Made by a program: the position numbers and the translations under genes. DNA of 52,925 bases, taken from assembly GCA_963626085.1 (NCBI GenBank), contig CAVFVJ010000005.1:1-52925 (forward strand). Reading direction: 5' to 3'. Of the stretch, positions 36,248 through 45,844 are shown in pieces (the first letter of the stretch is position 1; each line of letters begins with the position of its first letter). Source of the stretch: Colivivens sp963626085 (GTDB taxonomy: Bacteria; Bacteroidota; Bacteroidia; Bacteroidales; Bacteroidaceae). Under the pieces are notes generated by a model, which was given only the letters and a program-made list of their open reading frames with translations, searched no databases and had not been told where the DNA came from.

Positions 36248-36281
36248 TAATTCTAATTTATGGTTCAAAAACATTAGACAA

Positions 36282-37367
36282 ATGTTTGATTTCAGTATAG
36301 TAACGACATGGTTTGACACACTTCTCCGCCAGACATGGGGTTTGGGGGATTTCGCGTCAACCCTTATTGAGTGCATACTGGTAGCCGTGCTCATTCTGCT
36401 GGGCTATACGCTGCTGGCTATCGCCTTGATATTTATGGAACGCAAAGTCTGCGCTTATTTCCAGTGCCGACTCGGTCCGATGCGCGTAGGACCTTGGGGA
36501 GTGTTCCAGGTCATTGCCGACGTATTGAAGATGCTCATCAAGGAGATCTTCACCGTAGACAAGGCCGACAAGCTCCTGTATTTCATCGCACCGTTCCTCG
36601 TGATAATAGCTTCTGTCGGCACATTCTCGTTCCTGCCATGGAACAAGGGAGCTGGAGTGCTCGACTTTAATGTGGGAGTATTCCTCCTCACTGCCATCTC
36701 CAGTATCGGCATTGTCGGTATCTTCTTGGCAGGTTGGGGCAGTAACAACAAGTATTCCGTAGTATCTGCCATGCGTGGAGCAGTACAGCTCATCTCCTAT
36801 GAGATATCCCTCTCGCTCTGCTTGACAGCAGCCGTGGTACTTGTCGGTTCCATGCAGTTGTCTGAGATAGTGGACTACCAGACAGGTCCTTGGAACTGGC
36901 TTATCTTCCGCGGTCACATCCCAGCCGTCATCGCCTTTTTCGCCTATCTCGTAGCCGGTAATGCAGAGGCCAACCGTGGTCCGTTCGACCTGGCAGAGGC
37001 AGAGAGCGAGTTGACCGCAGGTTACCACACGGAGTACAGCGGTATGGGATTCGGATTCTTTTATCTTGCCGAGTACCTCAACCTCTTTGTTGTCGCAGGA
37101 GTCGCCACGACCATCTTCCTTGGCGGTTGGGCTCCAGTCAATATCGGCATTGAAACCTTCGACAGTGTCATGAACTGTATCCCCGGCATTGTTTGGTTCC
37201 TGTGCAAGGCATTCGCAGTTGTGTGGTTGTTGATGTGGGTGCGCTGGACCTTCCCCCGTCTCCGTATCGACCAGTTATTAAAGTTTGAATGGAAGTATCT
37301 TATGCCTCTATGTCTGATTAACCTTGTCTTGATGACTGTTATTTCGGCACTGGGCTGGCACTTTTAA
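36282..37367 (+). CDS. nuoH: NADH-quinone oxidoreductase subunit H
   Basis: 361 residues with about eight membrane helices. The conserved loop FMERKVCAYFQCRLGPMRVG and the later acidic loop NRGPFDLAEAESELTAGYHT are NuoH signatures; this subunit caps the quinone tunnel and links it to the membrane arm. It starts 34 bases after nuoCD and ends 6 bases before nuoI. Normal length. Confidence 0.96.
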   Translation: MFDFSIVTTWFDTLLRQTWGLGDFASTLIECILVAVLILLGYTLLAIALIFMERKVCAYFQCRLGPMRVGPWGVFQVIADVLKMLIKEIFTVDKADKLLYFIAPFLVIIASVGTFSFLPWNKGAGVLDFNVGVFLLTAISSIGIVGIFLAGWGSNNKYSVVSAMRGAVQLISYEISLSLCLTAAVVLVGSMQLSEIVDYQTGPWNWLIFRGHIPAVIAFFAYLVAGNAEANRGPFDLAEAESELTAGYHTEYSGMGFGFFYLAEYLNLFVVAGVATTIFLGGWAPVNIGIETFDSVMNCIPGIVWFLCKAFAVVWLLMWVRWTFPRLRIDQLLKFEWKYLMPLCLINLVLMTVISALGWHF

Positions 37368-37373
37368 TTGATT

Positions 37374-37907
37374 ATGGAAATGGAAAACGACAAATCATAT
37401 TTCGGAGAAATAGGTGCGGCAGTCAAGACTCTCGCTCTCGGCATGAAGACTACTCTCAAGGAGTACTTCACGGCAAAGAGTACGGAACAGTATCCAGAAA
37501 ACCGCAAGACGACATTGCACGTGGCAGCGCGCCACCGCGGCAGGTTGGTCATGAACCGCGACGAGAACGGGAACGTGAAGTGCGTTGCCTGCACCCTGTG
37601 TGAAAAGGCTTGTCCCAATGACACCATCAAGATTACATCCCAAATGGTGACTACCGAAGACGGCAAGAAGAAACGTCAACTTGTGGACTATCAGTATGAC
37701 CTTGGCGACTGTATGTTCTGCGAGTTGTGTGTGAATGCCTGCAACTTCAACGCCATCAAGTTTACCAATGATTTCGAGAATGCAGTGTTCGACCGCGACA
37801 AGCTGGTCCTGCATCTTGACAAGGAGCAGTATGAGAGTTCATTGCCCAACATCCTCGATGGCGGTGCTCCATTGGAAATAGGCAAGTTCAATACGAAAAC
37901 AAAATAA
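37374..37907 (+). CDS. nuoI: NADH-quinone oxidoreductase subunit I
   Basis: 177 residues from the ATG at 37374 (a second ATG two codons later is possible). Two 4Fe-4S motifs are complete: CVACTLCEKACP and CMFCELCVNACN, each followed by the distal Cys-Pro or Cys-Asn. They bind clusters N6a and N6b, which carry electrons toward NuoB. The N-terminal segment GMKTTLKEYFTAKSTEQYPE is typical of NuoI. With NuoEFG absent, NuoI is the likely electron entry face. Confidence 0.95.
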   Translation: MEMENDKSYFGEIGAAVKTLALGMKTTLKEYFTAKSTEQYPENRKTTLHVAARHRGRLVMNRDENGNVKCVACTLCEKACPNDTIKITSQMVTTEDGKKKRQLVDYQYDLGDCMFCELCVNACNFNAIKFTNDFENAVFDRDKLVLHLDKEQYESSLPNILDGGAPLEIGKFNTKTK

Positions 37908-37921
37908 AGGAAGTAAGAGAT

Positions 37922-38446
37922 ATGGCTAATTTAGTAATGTTTTGCATCCTGGCAGTCGTCATCCTCAGTTCTGCCATCATGTGCGTGGTTACAAAGCGAA
38001 TCATGCGGGCAGTCACGTTCCTGCTGTTTGTACTCTTTGGAGTGGCAGGTCTTTACTTCCTGCTTGATTACACATACCTTGGAGCCGCTCAAATAAGCGT
38101 TTATGCCGGTGGCATCGCGATACTCTACGTATTCGCCATTCAGTTGGTGAGCAAGCATACACTTCAGGGCTTGGTAGAGAGGATGAAAGGCAGTCGCGCT
38201 GTTTTCGGAGCATTAGTCGCTTTAATCGGACTCGCCACCATGGTTGTAGTCTTGCTGAAGAACAAGTTTATAGACATGTCTTGCCATATGGCAGACAAGG
38301 AAGTGGACATGTCCACGATAGGCAACGCCCTACTCGGTTCGGGCAAGTACCAGTATGTGCTTCCATTCGAGTTTATTTCAGTGCTTCTTCTGGCTTGCAT
38401 CATCGGAGGAATAGTAGTGGCACGCAAAAAAGAGGAGGAAAAATAG
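37922..38446 (+). CDS. nuoJ: NADH-quinone oxidoreductase subunit J
   Basis: 174 residues, five membrane helices. The conserved GAAQISVYAGGIAILYVFAI segment (third helix, with its pi-bulge glycine region) identifies NuoJ. It starts 14 bases after nuoI and is followed by nuoK after a single base. It is part of the central proton path of the membrane arm. Confidence 0.95.
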   Translation: MANLVMFCILAVVILSSAIMCVVTKRIMRAVTFLLFVLFGVAGLYFLLDYTYLGAAQISVYAGGIAILYVFAIQLVSKHTLQGLVERMKGSRAVFGALVALIGLATMVVVLLKNKFIDMSCHMADKEVDMSTIGNALLGSGKYQYVLPFEFISVLLLACIIGGIVVARKKEEEK

Positions 38447-38447
38447 T

Positions 38448-38756
38448 ATGGTTCCAGTAGAATGTTATTTCGTGCTTAGCGCACTTCTGTTCTTCATTGG
38501 CGTGTTCGGCTTTATCACACGCCGGAGTCTTATCGCGATGCTCATCTCCATTGAGCTGATACTAAACGCAGTCGACATAAATTTCGCAGCGTTCAACCGT
38601 ATCCTCTACCCTGGTCAGTTTGAAGGCTTTTTCTTCACCTTGTTCTCTATATGCGTAAGCGCAGCGGAAACAGCCGTGGCGATTGTCATCATACTGAATG
38701 TTTACCGTCACTTCAACAGCGACAAAGTGGACAGTATTGAGAACATGAAATTATAA
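38448..38756 (+). CDS. nuoK: NADH-quinone oxidoreductase subunit K
   Basis: 102 residues, three membrane helices. LIAMLISIELILNAVDINF contains the buried Glu of helix 2 needed for proton movement, and a second Glu follows in ETAVAIVIILNVYR. It begins one base after the nuoJ stop codon, so the two are almost certainly translationally linked. Confidence 0.95.
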   Translation: MVPVECYFVLSALLFFIGVFGFITRRSLIAMLISIELILNAVDINFAAFNRILYPGQFEGFFFTLFSICVSAAETAVAIVIILNVYRHFNSDKVDSIENMKL

Positions 38757-38779
38757 TTCATTCCACAAAACGAAAGACG

Positions 38780-40780
38780 ATGGATTACACTTATTCATTT
38801 TTGATACTTGTGCTGCCGTTCCTGAGTTTCCTGATACTCGGTTTGGCAGGCACGAAATTGTCTCACAAGGCAGCAGGACTGACTGGCACGACACTCATGG
38901 GTGTGGTGTTCGCATTGTCGGTCTACACAGCCTTCGAATATTTTGCCGGACAGGGACGTGGCACTGACGGTCTTTATCCCATTGTGACAGCATGGCATTT
39001 CACGTGGCTTGACTTCGGAGAAGTCTTTGGCGCACATCTGTTGTTCGACATGGGCTTCCGTATCACACCGATCTCAGCCATGATGCTCGTAGTGATTACC
39101 ACAGTCAGCTTCATGGTTCACATATATTCCTTCGGTTACATGCACGGTGAGAAAGGATTTCAGCGTTACTACGCCTTCCTTTCCCTCTTCACCATGAGTA
39201 TGCTCGGATTGGTCGTAGCCACCAACATATTCCAGATGTACCTCTTCTGGGAGCTCGTGGGCGTTTGCTCATATCTGCTCATCGGCTTTTATTATCCTCA
39301 GCACGCAGCAGTGGCAGCCTCAAAGAAAGCATTTATCGTGACTCGCTTTGCCGATCTCTTCTTCTTGATAGGAATCCTGTTCTACAGTTTCTATGTAGGT
39401 ACGTTCGAGTTCGACATTTCTCAGATGACACCCGACCAGGTGGTACGTCTACAGAATGCAAGTTGGTTGCTCCCCACCGCCCTGTTCCTGATGTTCATCG
39501 GTGGTGCTGGCAAGAGTGCAATGTTCCCACTGCACATCTGGTTGCCCGATGCCATGGAAGGTCCTACACCAGTATCCGCACTAATCCACGCAGCAACGAT
39601 GGTTGTTGCCGGAGTCTATCAGGTGGCTTGCCTGTTCCCCATTTGGATTCAGTTTGCACCTGAGACCTTGCATTACGTAGCTTACGTGGCGGCATTCACC
39701 GCATTTTATGCGGCAGTCGTGGCATGTTGCCAAAGCGACATCAAGCGAGTCTTGGCATTCTCCACCATCTCCCAGATCGGATTTATGCTTGTGGCACTGG
39801 GCGTGTGTATGCCCGAAGCCAATGGCTCTGTGACCGTTGTTGCCGACACCACAGCAGAATATGCAGACGGCAATGGTTTGGGTTATATGGCAGGGATGTT
39901 CCACCTCTTCACACATGCCATGTTCAAGGCTTGCCTGTTCCTATGCGCTGGTTGCATTATACATGCAGTACATTCCAATGAGAAGATGTACATGGGTGGG
40001 TTGCGCAAGTACATGCCCATCACCCACTGGACATTCCTCATCAGTTGTCTCGCCATCTCCGGCATACCCTTCTTCTCTGGTTTCTGCTCCAAGGACGAAA
40101 TCCTTGTGGCGTGCTACAACTTCTCGCCAGTGATGGGAGTCATCATGAGCGGCATTGCCACGATGACAGCCTTCTATATGTTCCGACTCTACTATGTGAT
40201 TTTCTGGGGAAAGAGCTATTACGAGACAAACAAGGCGAACGGAGCGCACGAGCCTCATGAAGCACCTGCAGTAATGACCATCCCACTGGTTGTACTTAGC
40301 ATTATCACGGTGGTAGTCGGTGTGCTCGGTACCCTCCATATCTTCGAGTTCGGCAGTCTGGTTTCCGCCAACGGTCTTGCCTTCGGCACACATACCGATT
40401 GGGCTGTTGCCGGCACAAGCACAGTGCTCGCCCTTCTCGGCATAGGTCTTGCCACCTACATGTATAAAGGCGAGGAAACACCTTTGGCAGATTATCTCGC
40501 CAAGAAATTCCCTCGTCTGCACCAGGCAGCCTACCGCCGCTTCTATCTCGATGAAGTCTGGATGTTCGTCACCCACAAGATTATCTTCCGCTGCATGTCC
40601 ACACCTATCGCATGGTTTGACCGTCACGTCGTGGACGGGACGTTCAACTTCATGGCTTGGGGCGCGAACGAAGCAGGAGAGTCCATCCGTCCATGGCAGA
40701 GCGGCAGTGTGCGCGGTTACGCTATCTGGTTTCTCACAGGTGCCGTGGCATTGACACTCATCTTGATTGCATTCGTATAA
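38780..40780 (+). CDS. nuoL: NADH-quinone oxidoreductase subunit L
   Basis: 666 residues with about 16 membrane helices, an antiporter-like proton-pumping subunit at the far end of the arm. Signatures: FWELVGVCSYLLIGFYY (helix 5 Glu), GGAGKSAMFPLHIWLPDAM (lysine and the broken helix region), ALIHAATMVVAGVY, and AFSTISQIGFMLVALG. The C-terminal lateral helix region (about 540-666) is present. Starts 23 bases after nuoK. Confidence 0.96.
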   Translation: MDYTYSFLILVLPFLSFLILGLAGTKLSHKAAGLTGTTLMGVVFALSVYTAFEYFAGQGRGTDGLYPIVTAWHFTWLDFGEVFGAHLLFDMGFRITPISAMMLVVITTVSFMVHIYSFGYMHGEKGFQRYYAFLSLFTMSMLGLVVATNIFQMYLFWELVGVCSYLLIGFYYPQHAAVAASKKAFIVTRFADLFFLIGILFYSFYVGTFEFDISQMTPDQVVRLQNASWLLPTALFLMFIGGAGKSAMFPLHIWLPDAMEGPTPVSALIHAATMVVAGVYQVACLFPIWIQFAPETLHYVAYVAAFTAFYAAVVACCQSDIKRVLAFSTISQIGFMLVALGVCMPEANGSVTVVADTTAEYADGNGLGYMAGMFHLFTHAMFKACLFLCAGCIIHAVHSNEKMYMGGLRKYMPITHWTFLISCLAISGIPFFSGFCSKDEILVACYNFSPVMGVIMSGIATMTAFYMFRLYYVIFWGKSYYETNKANGAHEPHEAPAVMTIPLVVLSIITVVVGVLGTLHIFEFGSLVSANGLAFGTHTDWAVAGTSTVLALLGIGLATYMYKGEETPLADYLAKKFPRLHQAAYRRFYLDEVWMFVTHKIIFRCMSTPIAWFDRHVVDGTFNFMAWGANEAGESIRPWQSGSVRGYAIWFLTGAVALTLILIAFV

Positions 40781-40809
40781 TGTCTCACAACTAAGTAAAT
40801 AGATAAGAA

Positions 40810-42312
40810 ATGAATTTAAGTATATTCGTCATAGTACCGCTCCTGATGTTGCTCGGCCTCTGGTTGGCCCGTAACGACAAGCAGGTGCGCGGAGTGATGG
40901 TAACTGGTGCGACCGTTCTGTTAGCCCTCTCCGTCTATCTGGTGTTTGCATTTCTCGAAGCCCGTGAGACAATGCCAGCCGACCAAGCCCCAATGCTCTT
41001 CACTTACAGTGTGCCATGGTTCAAACCCCTGCACATCAACTACAGCCTCGGGGTCGACGGAATATCTGTAGTGATGTTGCTTCTTTCAAGCATCATTGTA
41101 TTTACAGGGACTTTCGCTTCCTGGCGGTTGAAACCGATGACCAAGGAATATTTCCTTTGGTTCACACTGCTCTCCACGGGAGTTTACGGTTTCTTCATTT
41201 CAGTGGATATGTTCACCATGTTCATGTTCTACGAGGTAGCACTGATTCCCATGTATCTGTTGATTGGCGTATGGGGTAGCGGCAGAAAAGACTACGCAGC
41301 CATGAAACTGACCCTGATGCTGATGGGCGGTTCAGCCCTCGTGATTGTTGGCATCTTAGGAATCTACTACTACAGCGGTGCACAGACCTTCGAGATTATG
41401 GACATCGCCCACCACACCAATGGAGCCATAGCTCTCCCAGAGGACGTGCAGAACGTGTTCTTCCCGTTGCTCTTCATCGGATTCGGTATCCTCGGAGCCT
41501 TGTTCCCATTCCACACATGGTCGCCCGACGGTCATGCGAGCGCACCGACAGCCGTGTCTATGTTACACGCAGGAGTATTGATGAAACTTGGTGGTTACGG
41601 TTGCTTCCGCATCGCCATGTTCCTCTTGCCTGCCGCCACCCACGGCTTCTGGATAAAAGTATTCCTTATGCTCACCACTATCTCTATCGTTTATGGAGCA
41701 CTCTCAGCCTGCGTACAGACAGACTTGAAGTATATCAACGCCTACTCTTCGGTATCCCACTGTGGTATGGTGCTCTTCGCCCTCTGTATGATGACCCAGA
41801 CCGCATGCACGGGAGCAGTTCTCCAAATGTTGTCCCATGGTCTGATGACCGCCCTCTTCTTCGCCCTTATCGGTATGATTTATGGTCGTACCCACACGCG
41901 TGACGTGCGTCAGTTGGGCGGTTTGATGAAGATCATGCCCTTCCTTTCTGTGGGCTATGTGATTGCCGGTCTTGCCAACCTCGGCTTGCCAGGTTTTTCC
42001 GGATTCGTGGCAGAGATGACCATCTTTGTAGGCTCGTTCGCAAACAACGACCTTTTCCACCGCACGTGCACCATCATCGCTTGTACAGCCATTGTCATCA
42101 CGGCAGTCTACATCCTCCGTGTGGTTGGTAAAATTCTCTATCAGAAAGTGGCCAATCCAGAATTCGAGAAACTCACCGATGCCACTTGGGACGAGCGTAT
42201 CGCAGTGTGCTGCCTCATCTTCTGTGTGGCAGGCCTCGGAATTGCGCCCTTCTGGGTGCGCGACATCATCACCGATGCAATGGGTCCAATTCTCAGTGTG
42301 ATTAATCTGTAA
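40810..42312 (+). CDS. nuoM: NADH-quinone oxidoreductase subunit M
   Basis: 500 residues, about 14 membrane helices, second antiporter-like subunit. Signatures: FYEVALIPMYLLIGVWG (helix 5 Glu), FGILGALFPFHTWSPDGHAS, MLHAGVLMKLGGYG and AYSSVSHCGMVLFAL. The long lateral helix found in NuoL is absent, which separates M from L. It begins 29 bases after nuoL. Confidence 0.96.
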   Translation: MNLSIFVIVPLLMLLGLWLARNDKQVRGVMVTGATVLLALSVYLVFAFLEARETMPADQAPMLFTYSVPWFKPLHINYSLGVDGISVVMLLLSSIIVFTGTFASWRLKPMTKEYFLWFTLLSTGVYGFFISVDMFTMFMFYEVALIPMYLLIGVWGSGRKDYAAMKLTLMLMGGSALVIVGILGIYYYSGAQTFEIMDIAHHTNGAIALPEDVQNVFFPLLFIGFGILGALFPFHTWSPDGHASAPTAVSMLHAGVLMKLGGYGCFRIAMFLLPAATHGFWIKVFLMLTTISIVYGALSACVQTDLKYINAYSSVSHCGMVLFALCMMTQTACTGAVLQMLSHGLMTALFFALIGMIYGRTHTRDVRQLGGLMKIMPFLSVGYVIAGLANLGLPGFSGFVAEMTIFVGSFANNDLFHRTCTIIACTAIVITAVYILRVVGKILYQKVANPEFEKLTDATWDERIAVCCLIFCVAGLGIAPFWVRDIITDAMGPILSVINL

Positions 42313-42327
42313 TAAAGATAGAATATA

Positions 42328-43779
42328 ATGGATTACAGTCAATTCTTACATCTCATCCCAGAGGCTACCTTGGTGGCAGTCTTGATTATCACTTTCATAG
42401 CCGACTTCTGCAGTCACAAGAAAGCCGACCGTAAGTGGTTCAATCCTTTGGTGTGCCTCTTGATGGTAGTTCACATCGCCATCAATATCTGTCCCACCCA
42501 AACAGCCGAGGCTTTCGGCGGTATGTATATAACGAGTCCTGCTACCGGAGTGCTGAAGACCATCCTGGCTCTCGGAACACTCATAGTACTTATCCAGGCA
42601 AAGGAGTGGTTGAGCCGCAAGGACACCGCCTTCAAGGAAGGGGAGTTCTATATGCTCGTCATCTCCACCCTACTTGGAATGAACATGATGGTTAGTGCCA
42701 ACCACTTCCTCCTGTTCTTCCTCAGCCTTGAGATGGCATCCATCCCCATGGCTTGTCTGGTGGCTTTCAACAAGTACAGTGACAACTCAGCCGAGGCTGG
42801 AGCCAAGTTCATACTGACAGCCGCATTCTCCAGTGGTGTGATGATTTACGGTATTTCCCTGCTCTATGCCGCTTGCGGTACTTTGTACTTCGACGACATG
42901 GCAACAATAGTTCAACCGTCAGCACTGAGCATAGCCGGGTTGGTGTTCTTCTTCAGTGGCTTGGGCTTCAAGATATCCTTGGTGCCATTCCACTTCTGGA
43001 CAGCCGACACCTATCAGGGTGCGCCTACCACCATCACAGGCTATCTCTCCGTAGTTTCCAAAGGTTCCGCAGCGTTCACGCTCTGCACCATCCTGATAAG
43101 GGTGTTCGCACCGATGGTGACCTACTGGACCGTACTTCTGTACATAATCATCGTGCTCTCCATCACCGTCGCCAACCTCTTTGCCATCCGTCAGACTGAC
43201 TTGAAACGTTTCATGGCATTCTCATCCATCTCTCAGGCAGGTTACATCATGTTGGCAGTGGTGGGCAACTCTACTATGAGCGTGACAGCCCTGACATATT
43301 ACGTACTTATCTATGTAGTAGCCAACATGAGCGTCTTCACCATCATCTCAGCCGTAGAGGAGCACAACAACGGCACTGTAGAGATGGACAGCTACGATGG
43401 TTTCTACAAGACCAACCCACGTTTGGCGTTCCTGATGACCTTGGCATTGTTCTCTCTCGGAGGCATTCCACCATTCGCAGGCATGTTCTCCAAGTTCTTT
43501 GTGTTCATGGCTGCAGTCGGCACGCACGACATCCACGCCACCCTTGGTGCCTGGGCATACGGAGTAGTATTCATAGCCTTGGTCAACACTGTTGTCAGCT
43601 TGTACTACTACCTGCTCATCGTGAAGGCTATGTTCATCAAGCAAAACGATAACCCACTGCCAACCTTCAAGAGTGCATGTTCAACCAAGTTGGCACTCGC
43701 CATCTGCACCGTGGGAATCATTGCATTCGGAATATGCTCATTCGTATTCGACTGGATTTCATTGGCAGCGAATGCGTAA
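42328..43779 (+). CDS. nuoN: NADH-quinone oxidoreductase subunit N
   Basis: 483 residues, about 14 membrane helices, third antiporter-like subunit. Signatures: FFLSLEMASIPMACLVAF (helix 5 Glu), GLGFKISLVPFHFWTADTYQ, GYLSVVSKGSAAF and AFSSISQAGYIMLAV. It is the last gene of the operon, followed 70 bases on by a terminator. No nuoE, nuoF or nuoG lies within the operon. Confidence 0.96.
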   Translation: MDYSQFLHLIPEATLVAVLIITFIADFCSHKKADRKWFNPLVCLLMVVHIAINICPTQTAEAFGGMYITSPATGVLKTILALGTLIVLIQAKEWLSRKDTAFKEGEFYMLVISTLLGMNMMVSANHFLLFFLSLEMASIPMACLVAFNKYSDNSAEAGAKFILTAAFSSGVMIYGISLLYAACGTLYFDDMATIVQPSALSIAGLVFFFSGLGFKISLVPFHFWTADTYQGAPTTITGYLSVVSKGSAAFTLCTILIRVFAPMVTYWTVLLYIIIVLSITVANLFAIRQTDLKRFMAFSSISQAGYIMLAVVGNSTMSVTALTYYVLIYVVANMSVFTIISAVEEHNNGTVEMDSYDGFYKTNPRLAFLMTLALFSLGGIPPFAGMFSKFFVFMAAVGTHDIHATLGAWAYGVVFIALVNTVVSLYYYLLIVKAMFIKQNDNPLPTFKSACSTKLALAICTVGIIAFGICSFVFDWISLAANA

Positions 43780-43849
43780 TCCGCATATAAGTAAGGCTAC
43801 GTGCCCAGCTGCTCTCCATTAGGGCTACGTAACCAGTTTTTTTTAACCC

Positions 43850-43885
43850 CTCCCTGTAATCCTAACGATTGCAGGGAGTTTTTTT
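43850..43885 (+). terminator. Rho-independent terminator of the nuo operon
   Basis: CTCCCTGTAAT and ATTGCAGGGAG pair over 11 positions (one G-T) with a 7-base loop, followed by seven T. It lies 70 bases after nuoN. Confidence 0.92.
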
Positions 43886-43918
43886 CTCCGTAGGAAGGAT
43901 TCACCCAGATTTTATTTG

Positions 43919-43926
43919 TAACTTTG
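43919..43926 (+). promoter_or_regulatory. -7 box of the small lipoprotein gene
   Basis: TAACTTTG followed by C lies 41 bases ahead of the ATG at 43968, with a TTTATTTG sequence directly before it. Confidence 0.65.
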
Positions 43927-43967
43927 CCAAGGAAACAAGACTTAGTCAATTCACAAACCATGACAGA

Positions 43968-44303
43968 ATGAAGAAACTATTGAGCATAGCCATCGTGCTG
44001 ACACTTTTGCATGCATGTTCCGCAGATGAACCCACTGTCGGAGAAAAAACCGCAAACATCTATACTGAGTTCAGCGAAAAGATGAAACAAGCACAATCCA
44101 TCGAGGACATAGCGCAGATAGAGAATGAGTCGGATTTCTTCGACAGACTCTCCTCACTACAGGCAGAGTGGGATGCTTTGGTACAGAACGGAGACTCGTC
44201 CTCCTATTATGCGGAACAAATGAAGGTGAAAAGCGCGCGCGACTCATTCATACATACCATACGAGCAAAAATCGACTCCTTTGCCACAAACAAGACAAAA
44301 TAA
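43968..44303 (+). CDS. Small lipoprotein of unknown function
   Basis: 111 residues from the ATG at 43968. A lipoprotein signal MKKLLSIAIVLTLLHAC (Cys17) is followed by a charged, mostly helical mature part (TANIYTEFSEKMKQAQSIED and a second helix LQAEWDALVQNG). No family was recognised. The upstream in-frame codons are ignored because they would put a promoter inside the gene. It sits between the nuo terminator and pheS, whose promoter begins 34 bases after its stop, so it is probably a monocistronic envelope protein. Confidence 0.75.
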   Translation: MKKLLSIAIVLTLLHACSADEPTVGEKTANIYTEFSEKMKQAQSIEDIAQIENESDFFDRLSSLQAEWDALVQNGDSSSYYAEQMKVKSARDSFIHTIRAKIDSFATNKTK

Positions 44304-44337
44304 GGTGTCGGAATTTGCTTATTCACGTATCTTGCAG

Positions 44338-44345
44338 TATCTTTG
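44338..44345 (+). promoter_or_regulatory. -7 box of pheS
   Basis: TATCTTTG followed by C lies 17 bases ahead of the pheS ATG. The leader would be very short. Confidence 0.65.
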
Positions 44346-44362
44346 CAGAAAAATTGGGAATT

Positions 44363-45382
44363 ATGTTAGACAAGATAGAAACATTGCTTGCAGAGGTCGA
44401 GTCTCTTGAAGCGCACAACGCCGAGGAGATAGAGGCTCTCCGCATCAAATATCTGAGTAAGAAAGGAAGCATAACCGCATTAATGGCGGACTTCCGTAAT
44501 GTTCCAGCCGAACAGAAGAAAGAGGTGGGAATAAAAATCAATGAGTTGAAGAACAAGGCTCTCGACAAGATCAACTCGCTCAAGGCTGAGTTCGAAACTT
44601 CTGATTCCGATGCTGACGATATCGACATCACACGTACTGCCTACCCTATCCGACTCGGCACACGCCACCCTCTGACCATCGTAAAGAACGAGATTGTGGA
44701 CATTTTCTCTCGTCTCGGTTTTTGTTTGGCAGAAGGACCAGAAGTGGAGGACGACTGGCATGTATTCGGGTCTATGAACTTCGCAGACGACCATCCTGCG
44801 CGCGACATGCAGGACACCTTCTTCATCGAGGCCAAGCCCGACGTGATACTGCGCACCCACACCAGTTCCGTACAAAGCCGTGTGATGGAGCACACTCAAC
44901 CCCCTATCCGCATCATCTGCCCTGGAAGGGTGTACCGCAACGAAGCTATCAGTGCACGTGCCCACTGCTTCTTCCATCAGGTGGAGGGACTCTACGTGGA
45001 CGAGGATGTCAGCTTCACAGACTTGAAACAGGTACTACTACTCTTCGCACGTGAGATGTTCGGTGAGAACACACAGATTCGTCTGCGTCCGTCTTACTTC
45101 CCGTTCACCGAACCATCTGCAGAGATGGACATCAGTTGCAACATATGTGGTGGCACTGGCTGCTCCTTCTGCAAACATACCGGATGGGTTGAAATTTTGG
45201 GTTGCGGAATGGTTGACCCAGCCGTACTCGAACTTAACGGCATCGACAGCAAAAAGTACAAAGGTTATGCCTTCGGATTAGGAATCGAGCGTATCACAAA
45301 CCTGAAATACCAGGTAAAGGATTTGCGCATGTTCAGTGAGAACGACGAGCGATTCTTGAAGGAATTTGAGGCTGCGAACTAG
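44363..45382 (+). CDS. pheS: Phenylalanine-tRNA ligase alpha subunit
   Basis: 339 residues from the ATG at 44363. N-terminal coiled coil (about 1-85; contains ALRIKYLSKKGSITALMADF), then the class II catalytic core: LRTHTSSVQSRVM and RVYRNEAISARAHCFFHQVE (motif 2 region) and the motif 3 region GYAFGLGIERITNLKY. A Cys-rich insert, CNICGGTGCSFCKHTGW, sits between motifs, as in many PheS. The beta subunit pheT is not adjacent, which is common in Bacteroidetes. Confidence 0.96.
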   Translation: MLDKIETLLAEVESLEAHNAEEIEALRIKYLSKKGSITALMADFRNVPAEQKKEVGIKINELKNKALDKINSLKAEFETSDSDADDIDITRTAYPIRLGTRHPLTIVKNEIVDIFSRLGFCLAEGPEVEDDWHVFGSMNFADDHPARDMQDTFFIEAKPDVILRTHTSSVQSRVMEHTQPPIRIICPGRVYRNEAISARAHCFFHQVEGLYVDEDVSFTDLKQVLLLFAREMFGENTQIRLRPSYFPFTEPSAEMDISCNICGGTGCSFCKHTGWVEILGCGMVDPAVLELNGIDSKKYKGYAFGLGIERITNLKYQVKDLRMFSENDERFLKEFEAAN

Positions 45383-45425
45383 TGTTAGGCGTTTTTTTTC
45401 ACTGTAAAAGCAAAAAAAGTCAGGA

Positions 45426-45461
45426 TTTGTTTGGTCGGTATTCAGAAATGTAGTACCTTTG
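45426..45461 (+). promoter_or_regulatory. Promoter of tRNA-Asp
   Basis: TTTG at 45426-45433 (two overlapping choices) and the -7 box TACCTTTG at 45454-45461 are about 20 bases apart, fitting the Bacteroidetes consensus. The tRNA begins 44 bases later. Confidence 0.65.
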
Positions 45462-45505
45462 CACTCGCAAATCAGAAATGACTCGCAAGGACATAAAAGA
45501 AACGA

Positions 45506-45579
45506 GGTGCGTTAGTTCAGTTGGTTAGAATATCTGCCTGTCACGCAGGGGGTCACGAGTTCGAATCTCGTACGCACCG
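45506..45579 (+). tRNA. tRNA-Asp (anticodon GTC)
   Basis: 74 bases. The acceptor GGTGCGT/ACGCACC is perfect, the anticodon loop CTGTCAC gives GTC, the T arm is CACGAG-TTCGAATC with a matching CTCGT side, and the discriminator is G73. CCA is not encoded. It lies directly upstream of an integrase, so its 3' end is the likely attachment site of the element that follows. Confidence 0.95.
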
Positions 45580-45584
45580 CTTAG

Positions 45585-45616
45585 AAACGAGGAGCCTAAA
45601 AATGCTTCTCGTTTTT
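45585..45616 (+). terminator. Rho-independent terminator after tRNA-Asp
   Basis: AAACGAGGAGC and GCTTCTCGTTT pair (one G-T) around an 8-base loop, ending in a T-rich run. The 228 bases from here to the integrase ATG hold no gene that I can support. Confidence 0.85.
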
Positions 45617-45844
45617 CGTTAAAATGAAAATGCGCCAAGAGAGGTGCTTAAATCATTTGTCACGAGCTATTTAGTTGAGCTACGAAAGTAGCACGGAGCC
45701 ATTAAATCGAAAATTCCAAAAGGTTCACAAGTAAAGGTACGAACTTTTTACAGTGTACCGTCTTGTGTGCAGCACATTTCTTCACAGAGGAGTTTATCCA
45801 TTGGTTCATCATCTTCTTTAACATTTTTAACTAAATGGCAAATC

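Noticed and set aside
39941..40627. Open frame on the minus strand opposite nuoL
   Set aside because: Shadow of nuoL; composition follows the reverse complement of membrane-helix codons.
45506..45616. Direct repeat of the tRNA-Asp 3' end inside the window (attR)
   Set aside because: No second copy was found by eye in 45.6-52.9 kb, so no attachment site pair is reported.
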